Shown piece after piece: positions 7,487 through 15,851 of a stretch of DNA of 48,286 nucleotides. Below the pieces are notes generated by a model. That model made no database searches, had not been told where the DNA came from, and worked only from the letters and a program-made list of their open reading frames with translations. The stretch is from positions 1-48,286 of the forward strand of contig DKUR01000098.1 in the NCBI GenBank assembly GCA_002490775.1, read 5' to 3'. The position numbers and the translations under genes are program-made. Position 1 is the stretch's first letter. Each line of letters opens with the position of its first letter. Source of the DNA: Lachnospiraceae bacterium UBA7199. GTDB lineage: Bacteria > Bacillota > Clostridia > Lachnospirales > Lachnospiraceae.

Positions 7487-8899
7487 ATGGAAACAAAAAA
7501 TAATTCATTTCTGATGGAGGAACCGGTTGGACGGCTAATGGGGAAATATGCTGTTCCCTGCATTATTTCGCTCCTTGTGGGTGCCCTGTATAACATTGTT
7601 GATCAAATATTCATCGCCAACGCATCTTATCTTGGCTCTTATGGGAACGCTGCGAATACAGTGGTGTTCCCATTGACTGTGATTGCTCTGGCCATTGCAG
7701 TTATGGTGGGTGACGGCTGCTGTGCCTTTGTGAGCCTGAGCCTGGGTAAAAACAAACCACAGGATGCAGGCAGGAGCATAGGGAATTCCATCCTGCTTAC
7801 GATTCTTTCCAGTCTTGTGCTGTGTGGGATTTACCTTATATTCAGCAGCCAGATTATTGCCATGTTCGGAGGGACAGTAAATGAAGAAACGTTCCACCAT
7901 TCAAAGGAATATTTTTTCTGGATTTCCATCGGCATTCCATTCTATATGTTTGGGCAGGCAATGAATCCAGTGATCCGTGCGGACGGAAGTCCTCAATATG
8001 CTATGGCATCAACGCTTGCGGGGGCTGTGGTTAACATGATACTTGATCCGGTTTTTATCTTTGTATTCCGGTGGGGAATGATGGGAGCAGCGGTTGCAAC
8101 GGTAATCGGTCAGGTTGTGACAGAGGCTCTGGCAATATGGTATCTGTTCCATACAAAGACTGTGAAGATATCTGGAAAGGACTTTAAACTAAAAAGGGAG
8201 ATTGCAGGGCGGACATTGGTTCTGGGTATCTGCAGCTTTTTGTCACAGATCTCTCTTGTAGTGGCAATGGCAGCCATCAATAACATGATCCGTAAATATG
8301 GGGCAATGGACGATATATTTGGACAGACGCAGTATGCGCAGATTCCAATGGCAGTAGTGGGTATTGTGATGAAATTTTTCCAGATCGTGATTTCCATTGT
8401 GGTAGGCATGGCAGCAGGATGTATCCCGATTGTGGGGTATAATATGGGTGCAGGGGCAGTCAAAAGGGTAAAGGAACTATTTACGAAACTGCTGGCAGCA
8501 GAAGCAGCAGTTGGTGTTCTGGCATTTATGATTGTAGAATTTTTCCCGGCCGGGCTGATTGGCATATTTGGTGCCTCCAATGAGAGTTCCTACTATACAG
8601 ACTTTGCAGTCCGGGCATTTCGGATTTATCTTTGCATGGTGGTGTTTGCCTGTGTTAATAAAGCTGCATTTATCTTTTTGCAGGCTATGGGGAAGGCGGT
8701 GGCATCAACAATGCTCTCTATGGTGAGGGAGATTGTGTTTGGTGTTGGTTTTGCACTTCTTTTGCCAGTTTTTTATGGGCTGGATGGGGTATTATACTCC
8801 ATGCCAGTATCTGATATTTTAACATTTGTGATATCTGTCATTGTCATTGCCGCAACTTATAAGCAGTTGGGTGGAAGGTCAATCAGTAATGATGATTAG
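7487..8899 (+). CDS. MATE-family multidrug efflux pump, MepA-like
   Basis: A 470-residue inner-membrane antiporter with about twelve membrane segments in two homologous halves. The start METKNNSFLMEEPVGRLM and the first segment ending LYNIVDQIFIA are typical of clostridial MepA-like pumps. GAAAGGAG precedes the ATG. MATE proteins use Na+ or H+ gradients to export cationic drugs. If the leader is a guanidine-IV riboswitch, the pump would be induced by guanidinium, which would also hint at its natural cargo. That link is inference. Confidence 0.88.
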   Translation: METKNNSFLMEEPVGRLMGKYAVPCIISLLVGALYNIVDQIFIANASYLGSYGNAANTVVFPLTVIALAIAVMVGDGCCAFVSLSLGKNKPQDAGRSIGNSILLTILSSLVLCGIYLIFSSQIIAMFGGTVNEETFHHSKEYFFWISIGIPFYMFGQAMNPVIRADGSPQYAMASTLAGAVVNMILDPVFIFVFRWGMMGAAVATVIGQVVTEALAIWYLFHTKTVKISGKDFKLKREIAGRTLVLGICSFLSQISLVVAMAAINNMIRKYGAMDDIFGQTQYAQIPMAVVGIVMKFFQIVISIVVGMAAGCIPIVGYNMGAGAVKRVKELFTKLLAAEAAVGVLAFMIVEFFPAGLIGIFGASNESSYYTDFAVRAFRIYLCMVVFACVNKAAFIFLQAMGKAVASTMLSMVREIVFGVGFALLLPVFYGLDGVLYSMPVSDILTFVISVIVIAATYKQLGGRSISNDD

Positions 8900-8989
8900 C
8901 ATAATGCACAATTTTTAAACCAAAATACATGCGCAAAATGACGAAATGAACAAAAATGCGCGCTTTTTACTGTAGAAGAGAGGTGTTTC

Positions 8990-9589
8990 ATGTTGAAAAT
9001 AGAAAATTTAGTGGAAGAAACAGTAGTACACAAATCCTTTGGGACAGGCATTATCAGGTGTGTTGATGATAAATATCTGGAAGTGGATTTTCTGAAAAAG
9101 AATAAGAAGAGTAAATTTGTATATCCATCGTGTTTTAATGGTTTCCTGATGCTGAAGAACGAAGAAAAACAGGAAGAAGTGCAAAGGGATCTGGAGCAAT
9201 GGGAGGCAGAAAGCGGTGCTGCATGGAAAGAAGAACTGAGACATCGGTCTGAAAAAACAATGCAGGAGATTAGGGTAAGACAGGCAGCAGTTGAAGAAAA
9301 GAAATTAAGGGCAGCACAAAGGGCAATGGAGCATCGCTCCGCTTATAACGGAGTTAAGCGGAAAAATTTTTATATTATCAACTCCCAATTCGTTTATTTG
9401 TTGCTACTGACTATTTCCACTATACACAGCTTATATTTATACGGAAATGAATATTTCACTCCCATTAAAGAGCAAAATAAAAGACACCCTTACTTTTTGG
9501 GTGCCCTTTATTTTCGGCTCTTTAAACATTACTTAATGTTTCGGCTAACTTTTCTATGTACTCCGTTTTTATCATTTCTAAGTATCTGA
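8990..9589 (+). pseudogene. CarD/TRCF-like RNA-polymerase-interaction fold protein with a replaced C-terminus
   Basis: Residues 1-55 (VVHKSFGTGIIRCVDDKYLE, then FVYPSCFNGFLML) resemble small clostridial proteins with a TRCF/CarD-type beta barrel. Residues 60-115 are a charged helix. From about residue 118 (after AAQRAMEHRS) the sequence turns into hydrophobic, low-plausibility protein that runs through a hairpin (9339-9361) and across a strong bidirectional terminator into the opposite-strand gene. I therefore read it as a gene that has lost its natural end. The start ATG at 8990 has GAGAGGTG upstream. A truncated product may still be made. Confidence 0.5.
9465..9525. terminator. long bidirectional terminator
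   Basis: Almost the whole 61 bases form one stem: TTAAAGAGC at the left end is the exact inverse of GCTCTTTAA at the right end. Inside, AAAATAAA and TTTATTTT pair, then ACACCC and GGGTGC-type arms close a short loop. It overlaps the stop of the Mrr-like gene and can serve both converging units. Confidence 0.85.
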
Positions 9590-9914
9590 TTATGATATAT
9601 ATACTTGAAGTCTCGCATTTATGGTCGCCGTTTTCACTTGACATACGATTATTTGTTATTACTACTGGATATCCGTCATTTCCAAAATATCTGCATCCGG
9701 TGTAAACTTCTTGTACAGGCATCTTTCCCACCGGTCTGTTATGAAATTTACATTGTATGTAATATTTCAAGTGATAATCCTGCTTGTCAAAGGTTGCTAT
9801 AATATCTACACCATTGTCATTTCCCCTTGTTGTCTTTGCATTAAATCCCATTGATGTCAGCAGGCCTTGTACCCACAGTTCAAAATTATATCCAAACATA
9901 CAGTTTTTTGGCAT
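9522..9914 (-). CDS. Mrr-like restriction endonuclease domain protein
   Basis: A 130-residue single-domain nuclease of the Mrr_cat (PD-D/ExK) type. Visible parts are FGYNFELWVQGLLTSMGF, the metal-binding GVDIIA, the catalytic IQCKF (QxK), and RPVGKMPVQEVYTG followed by VVITNN. The usual C-terminal ending with a DRDYL-like element is altered (SSIYIIIRYLEM), so the end may be damaged by a shift. Such domains cut modified or foreign DNA in type IV systems. There is no partner gene beside it, which suggests a solitary remnant or a small stand-alone nuclease. Confidence 0.7.
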   Translation of the reverse strand: MPKNCMFGYNFELWVQGLLTSMGFNAKTTRGNDNGVDIIATFDKQDYHLKYYIQCKFHNRPVGKMPVQEVYTGCRYFGNDGYPVVITNNRMSSENGDHKCETSSIYIIIRYLEMIKTEYIEKLAETLSNV

Positions 9915-10277
9915 AAAGCCCTCTATTTTGCAAACATGTGTTCGATATCCTAAAAAATACTCACAGTTTTACTGTTGTACTTTTTAATATTTGAATGTAT
10001 GGAGAACCTTTATTTTTAGCTGTTATCTACTTTATGACACGTATGCAAGCCAGCCCCAATGCATAGTTGTTTTTGTATCTGAACCATATTTAATTTTGTG
10101 CATTTTTGTAAAAAGTGCATAAAATCAGGAGTGAAATTTCTATATTTTGAGAATATCCCTGTTTGGAATAAAATGATACAAAATTGAATAAGTGCCTTTA
10201 TATTATTATTCTCATGGTTTTGACCATTTTTTCGCTCTGTCTTACTGTTTTTACTCATAAATTTTCAACTTTGCATG
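9915..10277. other. A/T-rich intergenic stretch without a gene
   Basis: About 360 bases in which I see no supported coding region. The only long frame on the reverse strand (10016-10258) has no ribosome binding site, no recognisable domain and a biased composition. Confidence 0.5.
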
Positions 10278-10313
10278 AAAACAGAGCGCATAGACTGTTT
10301 TCTATACGCTCTG
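10278..10313 (-). terminator. terminator of the DUF6434 gene
   Basis: On the minus strand CAGAGCGTATAGA pairs with TCTATGCGCTCTG around AAACAG (one mismatch) and is followed by TTTTC. It lies about 65 bases after the stop of the gene at 10379. Confidence 0.7.
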
Positions 10314-10378
10314 ACGCTGTGATATGTTGCTTATTCAGTTGTGGTTTTGGTGGTAGTTTTTTAGACAAATGGGAATTC

Positions 10379-10951
10379 TTATTTTATTGCTACAAGGTCT
10401 GTTCTTTCATAACGATTATGTCCTTGTAATTGCTTTTTGTATTTCCAACACTTAATTGCTTCCTCTAAAGATTTTCCCTTATTGTCTGCAAAGAAATCCC
10501 GAATATATGTATTGTACTCGAACTGCTTATCAATTTTTGTTTTCCCTTTTTTCTTATCCTCAAGAATTTGATAATAAGCGGCAATCGCTTCTTTATAAGT
10601 TTTACCCGTATTGTTTTTTAACCATTTTTGAAAAGCTACGTTGAATGAAAAACTATTTCCAATATGCTCTTTAAAAAATGCTCTATGTTTTTCCGAACAA
10701 ACAAAGTTTGCCTCAATTTTTGTATCTTCCGTAATATCTGATATTTTTGCTGTGATTTTCTTTACCGCCTTTGCGGGCATGGCTTTTCCGGTATCAAGAA
10801 AATATGCAATCCTGTCTGATATTTCTAACTTCCCGCCAGAAACAGGCAGTCCATTTTCTCTGCAAAAGTCTACCAATTCTTCTTTCAAATAGTAAAAGTC
10901 ACGAAATGTTTTGCTATCTAAATTTCTATCTAAAGCAGGTCTGTCATTCAT
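10379..10951 (-). CDS. SAP/DUF6434 domain protein
   Basis: A 190-residue protein with two parts. Residues 10-60 look like a SAP-type helix-extended-loop-helix DNA-binding module (TFRDFYYLKEELVDFCRENG, then KLEISDRIAYFLDTGK). Residues 85-180 match the DUF6434 domain: NFVCSEKHRAFFKEHIG, FQKWLKNNTGKTYKEAI, QFEYNTYIRDFF and EEAIKCWKYKK. AAAAGGAG five bases before 10951 fixes the start and excludes the 20 codons upstream. The function is not established; nucleic-acid binding is likely. It stands alone with its own terminator. Confidence 0.8.
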   Translation of the reverse strand: MNDRPALDRNLDSKTFRDFYYLKEELVDFCRENGLPVSGGKLEISDRIAYFLDTGKAMPAKAVKKITAKISDITEDTKIEANFVCSEKHRAFFKEHIGNSFSFNVAFQKWLKNNTGKTYKEAIAAYYQILEDKKKGKTKIDKQFEYNTYIRDFFADNKGKSLEEAIKCWKYKKQLQGHNRYERTDLVAIK

Positions 10952-11329
10952 ATATGCTCCTTTTCTGCTACACATCAATTTCTCTTTTATATTGCTGATA
11001 TAATACCACAATCACTCTCGCATTTCTATTGTATTTTCATTAAATTTCTTCCTCCTTTCATTGTATTCTGCCATGCTAACCATTTCAATAATCAGCAGGA
11101 ATAAAAAATCATCTTTAAAATATTTAATTTCTTTTAAATATTACAATGTCTATAAATAGGTTGCTCCATAAGAGAAAAGTCTGCCATTATCTGACAGACT
11201 TCATAAATCTATTATGTTTTAAACATGGGAATGTATATTTATACACGTATTTCATCAGCAACAATAAAACGAACTGGGACATTATCAAATAACTTGCTCG
11301 GAGGGCATATTATTCATTTAGAGGAGAAA
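10952..11329. other. intergenic stretch with two hairpins
   Basis: No gene is seen in 378 bases. Two inverted repeats stand out: AATATTTAA with TTAAATATT (11119-11142) and AAGTCTG with CAGACTT (11177-11201). Neither has a convincing T run. Confidence 0.5.
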
Positions 11330-11815
11330 ATGAAATTTTATGGATTGTCTTACAAGTAAAATTAAACCAATGTATTTTAAGTATCTGGCTGCTGCATTTG
11401 GAAGCGCACTGGTTTCGTCCATCTATGGTGTAGTGGATATGGCTATGGTGTGACAATATCAGGGACCGGAAGGAACGAAGGCTTTGTCCATTGTCAGTCC
11501 GGTATGGAATATTATTTATAGTCTGGGACTGCTTATGGGGATTGGAGGTTCTGTACTTTTCAGCACACTTAGGGGACAATCCGGACAGAATCAGAAAAAG
11601 TCCAATGAGTATTTTATGGCTGCAGTGATTGGCGTAGTGATCTTAGCAATTGTTACTTGGCGGAATCTTTAATGTATTTGGAGATTATTTCTATGCTTTT
11701 TCCTGAAGATGGGCATCATGGGGCGGGGGTTGCTACTGCTATGGGAATTCTTACGATGCTGTTCAATATTTCCACCTTTTATCTCTGTTATATGACGGAC
11801 AGGTAGTTTGAATCC
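11330..11815 (+). pseudogene. MATE efflux pump pseudogene (N-terminal part)
   Basis: GAGGAG precedes an ATG at 11330 whose frame stops after nine codons. The frame beginning at 11340 then reads FKYLAAAFGSALVSSIYGVV and DMAMV, meets TGA where the family has GGA (glycine), and continues as QYQGPEGTKALSIVSPV, then GLLMGIGGSVLFSTLRGQSG. This is the first third of a MATE pump of the small-multidrug branch. A further frameshift near 11665 leads to fragments such as VATAMGILTMLFN before the sequence dissolves. With several stops and shifts it cannot encode a pump. Confidence 0.75.
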
Positions 11816-11962
11816 TTAGGTGATACAGGCTGCCCCAATTTTACCTTAACTAAGAAAATAATCACTATATAATAAAATAGTGCGTACTTTTATTTTGGAT
11901 TGCTACAAATTACACTAAGTATAGATCAAAAAATTGTGTAAAGGTAAATTATGGAGGTTAGT

Positions 11963-12439
11963 ATGGATATTTTAGAATTAATGAAAAAGCGCAGGTCGAT
12001 CCGTAAATATCAGGATAAGCAGATTGACAGGGAAGATTTAGAAAAAATCATTGAGGCAGGATTATATGCACCGAATGCAGGAGGCTATGTTTCCTCTGAA
12101 CAGCCAAGTAACATTGATGATCCGACAATAAAAAACGGATTTTATGAAGCACCCACAGTATGCGTTATTTTTGGTGCAAAGAACTTTTTATATAGTGTTC
12201 CAGATGCATTCTGCTGCGCTGAAAATATGGTGCTTGAGGCTGCAAATTTGGGAATTGCATCATGTATTATTGCAAGAGGGGAAGAAACGTTTGATAATGA
12301 AGTTGGAATGGGGCTGTTGAACAAGTGGGGGATTCCCGATACAGACATAGCCCGCTGCTTTGTGATATTGGGATATTGTGATGGTGAATATCCCCAAATT
12401 AAGCCAAGAAAAGAAAATCGTTTTTTGGTTATAGATTAA
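11963..12439 (+). CDS. nitroreductase-family protein with an internal deletion
   Basis: A 158-residue FMN-type oxidoreductase. The N-terminal MKKRRSIRKYQDKQIDREDL carries the FMN-phosphate motif, and the end GYCDGEYPQIKPRKENR is typical. After LYAPNAGG the protein jumps to VSSEQPSNIDDPTIK. Relatives have roughly 30 more residues there, which build part of the flavin pocket and dimer helix. The deletion is in frame, so a protein is made, but its activity is doubtful. GGAGG five bases before 11963 fixes the start. It is a single-gene unit. Confidence 0.75.
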   Translation: MDILELMKKRRSIRKYQDKQIDREDLEKIIEAGLYAPNAGGYVSSEQPSNIDDPTIKNGFYEAPTVCVIFGAKNFLYSVPDAFCCAENMVLEAANLGIASCIIARGEETFDNEVGMGLLNKWGIPDTDIARCFVILGYCDGEYPQIKPRKENRFLVID

Positions 12440-12477
12440 ATTTTCGTGCTTTTCGGACATCACGCAGGCATTTAACT

Positions 12478-12505
12478 TTGTAATTTTGAGCGGACATGGT
12501 ATAAT
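12478..12505 (+). promoter_or_regulatory. promoter of the winged-helix/McrBC cassette
   Basis: TTGTAA (12478-12483), a 16-base spacer and an extended -10, TG-G-TATAAT (TATAAT at 12500-12505). Confidence 0.65.
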
Positions 12506-12507
12506 AT

Positions 12508-12527
12508 GTTTACGAATAAAAGTAAAC
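12508..12527. promoter_or_regulatory. inverted repeat at the transcription start of the McrBC cassette
   Basis: GTTTAC-N8-GTAAAC lies directly after the -10 box, where a bound repressor would block initiation. The first gene of the cassette encodes a winged-helix protein that could bind it. This is inference. Confidence 0.4.
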
Positions 12528-12596
12528 TCAGCCTGAAAGCAAATTTATTATTATCATAGTAAAATATAGGGATGTATTTTACAGGAGGTAATGCCA

Positions 12597-13355
12597 ATGT
12601 ACTTAAGCGGATGGAAATATGAAGGAAGAAAAATATCGGATAAACTGCATGAGCAAATGCTGGATATAATAGCAATTTTAAATGATGAAAAACAAGTCGC
12701 AGGAAAAAAATGGCCTGCCCTGCAAAAGGACATTTCAAGTAAGCTGGGGATTGCTACAGGACAGGTACGGACCATCAAATGAATGATGGAGGAGTTTGGA
12801 ATATTAAAAAAAGGCGCCTTAAATGCAGATAAAGTTCCAAATGCAAAAGAAATCTATGCGGAAAATGGTCGTACTTTGGTTGAACTTCTGGAAACGGAAA
12901 AACTGATGAGGGAAAATCAGGAAACAGATAATGCAGAATTGTTGAAAGAAATCAAATCTATTTATAAATTATGCTATCAGAAAATACTTGTTGATTATTC
13001 ATATAAGGATGAGGGAAGGGTTCTTCATCCGCTGCGGGCAACGCTAAAGGCATTAAAGAAGTACGGGCATTTAAATTATTGGGAATGGTACATATTAAAT
13101 ACGGTCATTCATAATGATGATAACCCGAAAGAGGAAGCAGAGCTTGACAGACTGATTACAGACTATCGTTCAGGCCGGCTTAGCTTTAAGTCAGGTGATG
13201 TTATTGAAAATATGCTTTCACATTCGTATGTACTTGGAAATTTTGAGTATGCAGGTTTTGTTTGTGTGAAAGGAAGTAAAGAGAGCATAAGGATAACATT
13301 AAATAAAGATGCGCAGGAAATTATAGATGAAATAACAAAAGAGGAGAGCTTTTAA
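12597..13355 (+). pseudogene. winged-helix protein of the McrBC cassette, interrupted by an in-frame TGA
   Basis: One continuous frame of 252 codons is broken only by TGA at 12780-12782. The first part (61 residues, start 12597 with AGGAGG eight bases upstream) ends inside an HTH: LQKDISSKLGIATGQVRTIK, stop, MMEEFGILKKG. One base change (CGA to TGA) would explain it, with arginine expected in the recognition helix. The second part (190 residues from ATG 12783) continues with a helical region and LHPLRATLKALKKYGHLNYW, and stays intact to a one-base overlap with mcrB. The stop is immediately followed by ATG ATG, so reinitiation is possible. I infer that it is the DNA-recognition partner of a short McrB. 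Confidence 0.6.
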
Positions 13356-14416
13356 TGGCAAATGAAGCAGGCAATAAAATAAATAAAGAAATAGATGAGA
13401 AACTCAAAAAAATTATGGAGCAGAGAAATATCCATAATGAAGTGGTAGTGAATGCCGATGCAGGTACATTGGATAATCATTCCATAAGTGGAGAGAAAAT
13501 GGAAGATGAAATATTTATAGAAAGAAGACCGCGTGATCAAAAGCTCCATCCCCTAAACCAGATTATTTATGGGGCGCCGGGAACAGGGAAAACATATTCA
13601 ACCGTAGAGTATGCGATTGCAATCATTGAAAACAGAGAGGCAGAAAAAAATCAGCTTAGTGACGAAGAAAGAAGAGAAAAAATAAAGCAATATGAACAAT
13701 ACATAAAAAAAGGACAGGTTGTATTTACCACATTTCACCAGAGCTATGGCTATGAGGAATTTGTACAGGGCATAAGGCCAAAGCCTGTTGAAGGAAATGT
13801 GAGTTTTCAGGTTTCTGATGGCATCTTTAAGAATATAGCTGATAAAGCAATGCCGGATCAGGATAATAACTATGTAATCATAATAGATGAAATTAACCGT
13901 GGAAACATATCGAAGATATTTGGAGAACTTATAACATTGGTGGAAGAGGATAAAAGATGGGGAGAACTAAACCAAATGTCTGCAACATTGCCTTTTGGAG
14001 ATAAATTTGCGGTCCCAAACAATTTATATATTATTGGGACAATGAATTCTGCGGATAAATCAATTTCGCTTATTGATACAGCGATAAGGAGAAGATTTGA
14101 TTTTATTGAAATGGCGCCAGATGCAGAGCTAGTTAGAGATCATAAGTTAAAGGAAGTACTGGTAAAATTAAATAGCTATTTACGAAAAGAATTAAGAAGT
14201 ACGGATTTGCTGATTGGGCACTCTTATTTTATGGGGAAAACTATATCCCAGCTTGGTGAGATAATGAATAGAAATATTATTCCTTTATTATATGAGTATT
14301 TTTATGACGACGAGGCTAAAGTTAGAAAAGCGTTGGAATGTATTGACGGTACAGAATTTGAAATTGACAATAAGGCGTTGGGAAGAGTCTGCATAATGAA
14401 GAAGGAAAGTGAATGA
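13355..14416 (+). CDS. mcrB: McrB-type AAA+ GTPase of a type IV restriction system
   Basis: A 353-residue motor subunit. Walker A GAPGTGKT at 73-80, Walker B VIIIDEINRGNISK at 174-187, the McrB hallmark MNSADKS at 230-236, and the RRRF arginine-finger region at 245-248 are intact. E. coli McrB has a long N-terminal methylcytosine-binding domain. Here only about 70 charged residues precede Walker A, so target recognition must come from another subunit, plausibly the winged-helix protein upstream. The start overlaps the upstream stop (TAATG), and the end overlaps mcrC by four bases (ATGA). GTP hydrolysis by the ring drives cleavage by McrC. Confidence 0.88.
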   Translation: MANEAGNKINKEIDEKLKKIMEQRNIHNEVVVNADAGTLDNHSISGEKMEDEIFIERRPRDQKLHPLNQIIYGAPGTGKTYSTVEYAIAIIENREAEKNQLSDEERREKIKQYEQYIKKGQVVFTTFHQSYGYEEFVQGIRPKPVEGNVSFQVSDGIFKNIADKAMPDQDNNYVIIIDEINRGNISKIFGELITLVEEDKRWGELNQMSATLPFGDKFAVPNNLYIIGTMNSADKSISLIDTAIRRRFDFIEMAPDAELVRDHKLKEVLVKLNSYLRKELRSTDLLIGHSYFMGKTISQLGEIMNRNIIPLLYEYFYDDEAKVRKALECIDGTEFEIDNKALGRVCIMKKESE

Positions 14417-15786
14417 TAAATGGATTTGAGTTTTCAAAAATAAAAATGGAAAAGCTGCCCAAGTCCTGGCAGGAAGAAGGGGCATTGAAGGAGCTGGAAA
14501 GTTTTTTGCAGGAAAATTGGCAGCAGAGGTCAATTTTTTACACTGACAGGCAGATTACCAGCAGGCAGCAGTTTATAGATTTTGATAAAAAAGATGCAAT
14601 AAAATTGCAGAATTACATTGGAACAATAATATTTAAAGGGGAACAATTAAACATATTTCCAAAGATTTTTAAAGAAGATGAGGATGATTTTGATACTGAT
14701 GATTTAAAAATAGAAGACCTTATCAACAATCTGGTATATTGGCTTGGATACTGTGACAAATTAAATTTTCCTTTTGTTTCTATGAAAGGTGAGTTGTCTG
14801 AGGCAGAAAATCTTATGGAGCTGTTTATAACGATCTATGTGCATTATGTGAAAGCGGCAATTAGCAGACTGCGGTATCATCAGTATGAAGATGTTGTGGA
14901 AACAGGCTCCTTTGTGAAGGGGCGTATTGATTTTAAGGATTATGCATTGCGAAAATATCCAAGGAGACAGCTGGACAAGCTAAGCTATACCTATTCCAGC
15001 TTTATATTTGACAATGCATTAAACAGAATTATCAAATGTACCTGCCTTTTTCTCTTAAATATTACAAATCAGACTGCAAATAAAGAAATTATCAGAAATA
15101 TTTTAATGATTTTAGGTGATGTGGCAAATGTAAATTGCAAGCCATATGACTGTGATAAGATTCATTTAAGTATGCTGCATGGAAATTATAGAATTATTCT
15201 CAGCATGAGCAAGATGTTTCTTTTAAATAAAATAAGTTCAAATCAAATTGGAATGACGGAAACTTTTTGCTTTCTTTTTCCGGCAGAAATATTGTTTGAA
15301 GGATTTATTGGCGGATTTATAAAAGAAATGCTGGCAGGGAAGGCAGAGGTAAAAACTCAGACAAGTGATCAGTATCTTGCGGAGCTGGTTGTAGATGGTG
15401 AGATTTTGGGAAATGCTTTTTTATTAAAAGAAGATATTCTGGTAAAGTTTGAAGATGCTGTGGTGGTAATTGATACAAAATATAAAGAAATAGAACGGTT
15501 TCATAAGGTGAGAGAAAATCGTAAATTGAAGATCAGTGACAGCGACATGAAGCAGATGGCTGTATATGCAGCAAAGCGCGGTGCAAAGAAACTGTATCTT
15601 ATTTATCCGCTTCATAAAAATGAAGAGATAGAGACAATGGAAGTGCGGTATGATATTCATTTAGATGAATCAGATACTTCAAAGTGCATTCCACTTGAGA
15701 TATTGAAAGTCCCATTTGCCTATCGGAAAAGCGAAAATGAATCAAAGGAAATGTTGCAAAAAATTTTTGCTAAGATATATGAATAG
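14413..15786 (+). CDS. mcrC: McrC nuclease subunit of a type IV restriction system
   Basis: A 457-residue protein. The N-terminal half is the bridging and McrB-binding region (about 1-170), followed by a helical middle. The C-terminal nuclease domain of the PD-(D/E)xK fold shows LVKFEDAVVVIDTKYKE, with D354 and K356 as the D-x-K catalytic pair, then KQMAVYAAKRGAKKLYLIYP. Its ATG lies inside the mcrB stop (ATGA), so translation is coupled. McrC cuts DNA when the McrB ring meets modified or recognised sites. All key residues are present, so the nuclease part looks functional even if the upstream recognition gene is broken. Confidence 0.85.
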   Translation: MINGFEFSKIKMEKLPKSWQEEGALKELESFLQENWQQRSIFYTDRQITSRQQFIDFDKKDAIKLQNYIGTIIFKGEQLNIFPKIFKEDEDDFDTDDLKIEDLINNLVYWLGYCDKLNFPFVSMKGELSEAENLMELFITIYVHYVKAAISRLRYHQYEDVVETGSFVKGRIDFKDYALRKYPRRQLDKLSYTYSSFIFDNALNRIIKCTCLFLLNITNQTANKEIIRNILMILGDVANVNCKPYDCDKIHLSMLHGNYRIILSMSKMFLLNKISSNQIGMTETFCFLFPAEILFEGFIGGFIKEMLAGKAEVKTQTSDQYLAELVVDGEILGNAFLLKEDILVKFEDAVVVIDTKYKEIERFHKVRENRKLKISDSDMKQMAVYAAKRGAKKLYLIYPLHKNEEIETMEVRYDIHLDESDTSKCIPLEILKVPFAYRKSENESKEMLQKIFAKIYE

Positions 15787-15851
15787 ATATTTTAGGGGAA
15801 AAGTCAAGTGACGAATTTGGAAACAGGTCTATAACAGGGGGAGAAAATATT

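Noticed and set aside
10016..10258. An 80-codon minus-strand frame as a possible gene.
   Set aside because: No ribosome binding site, no recognisable domain, odd composition, and it lies beyond the terminator of the neighbouring gene.
12780..12782. TGA recoding (another genetic code or selenocysteine) as an explanation for the internal stop.
   Set aside because: Many genes here end with TGA in the normal way, the expected residue is arginine rather than cysteine, and no downstream SECIS-like hairpin is evident. The several TGA sites imply different residues (Gly, Arg, Cys).
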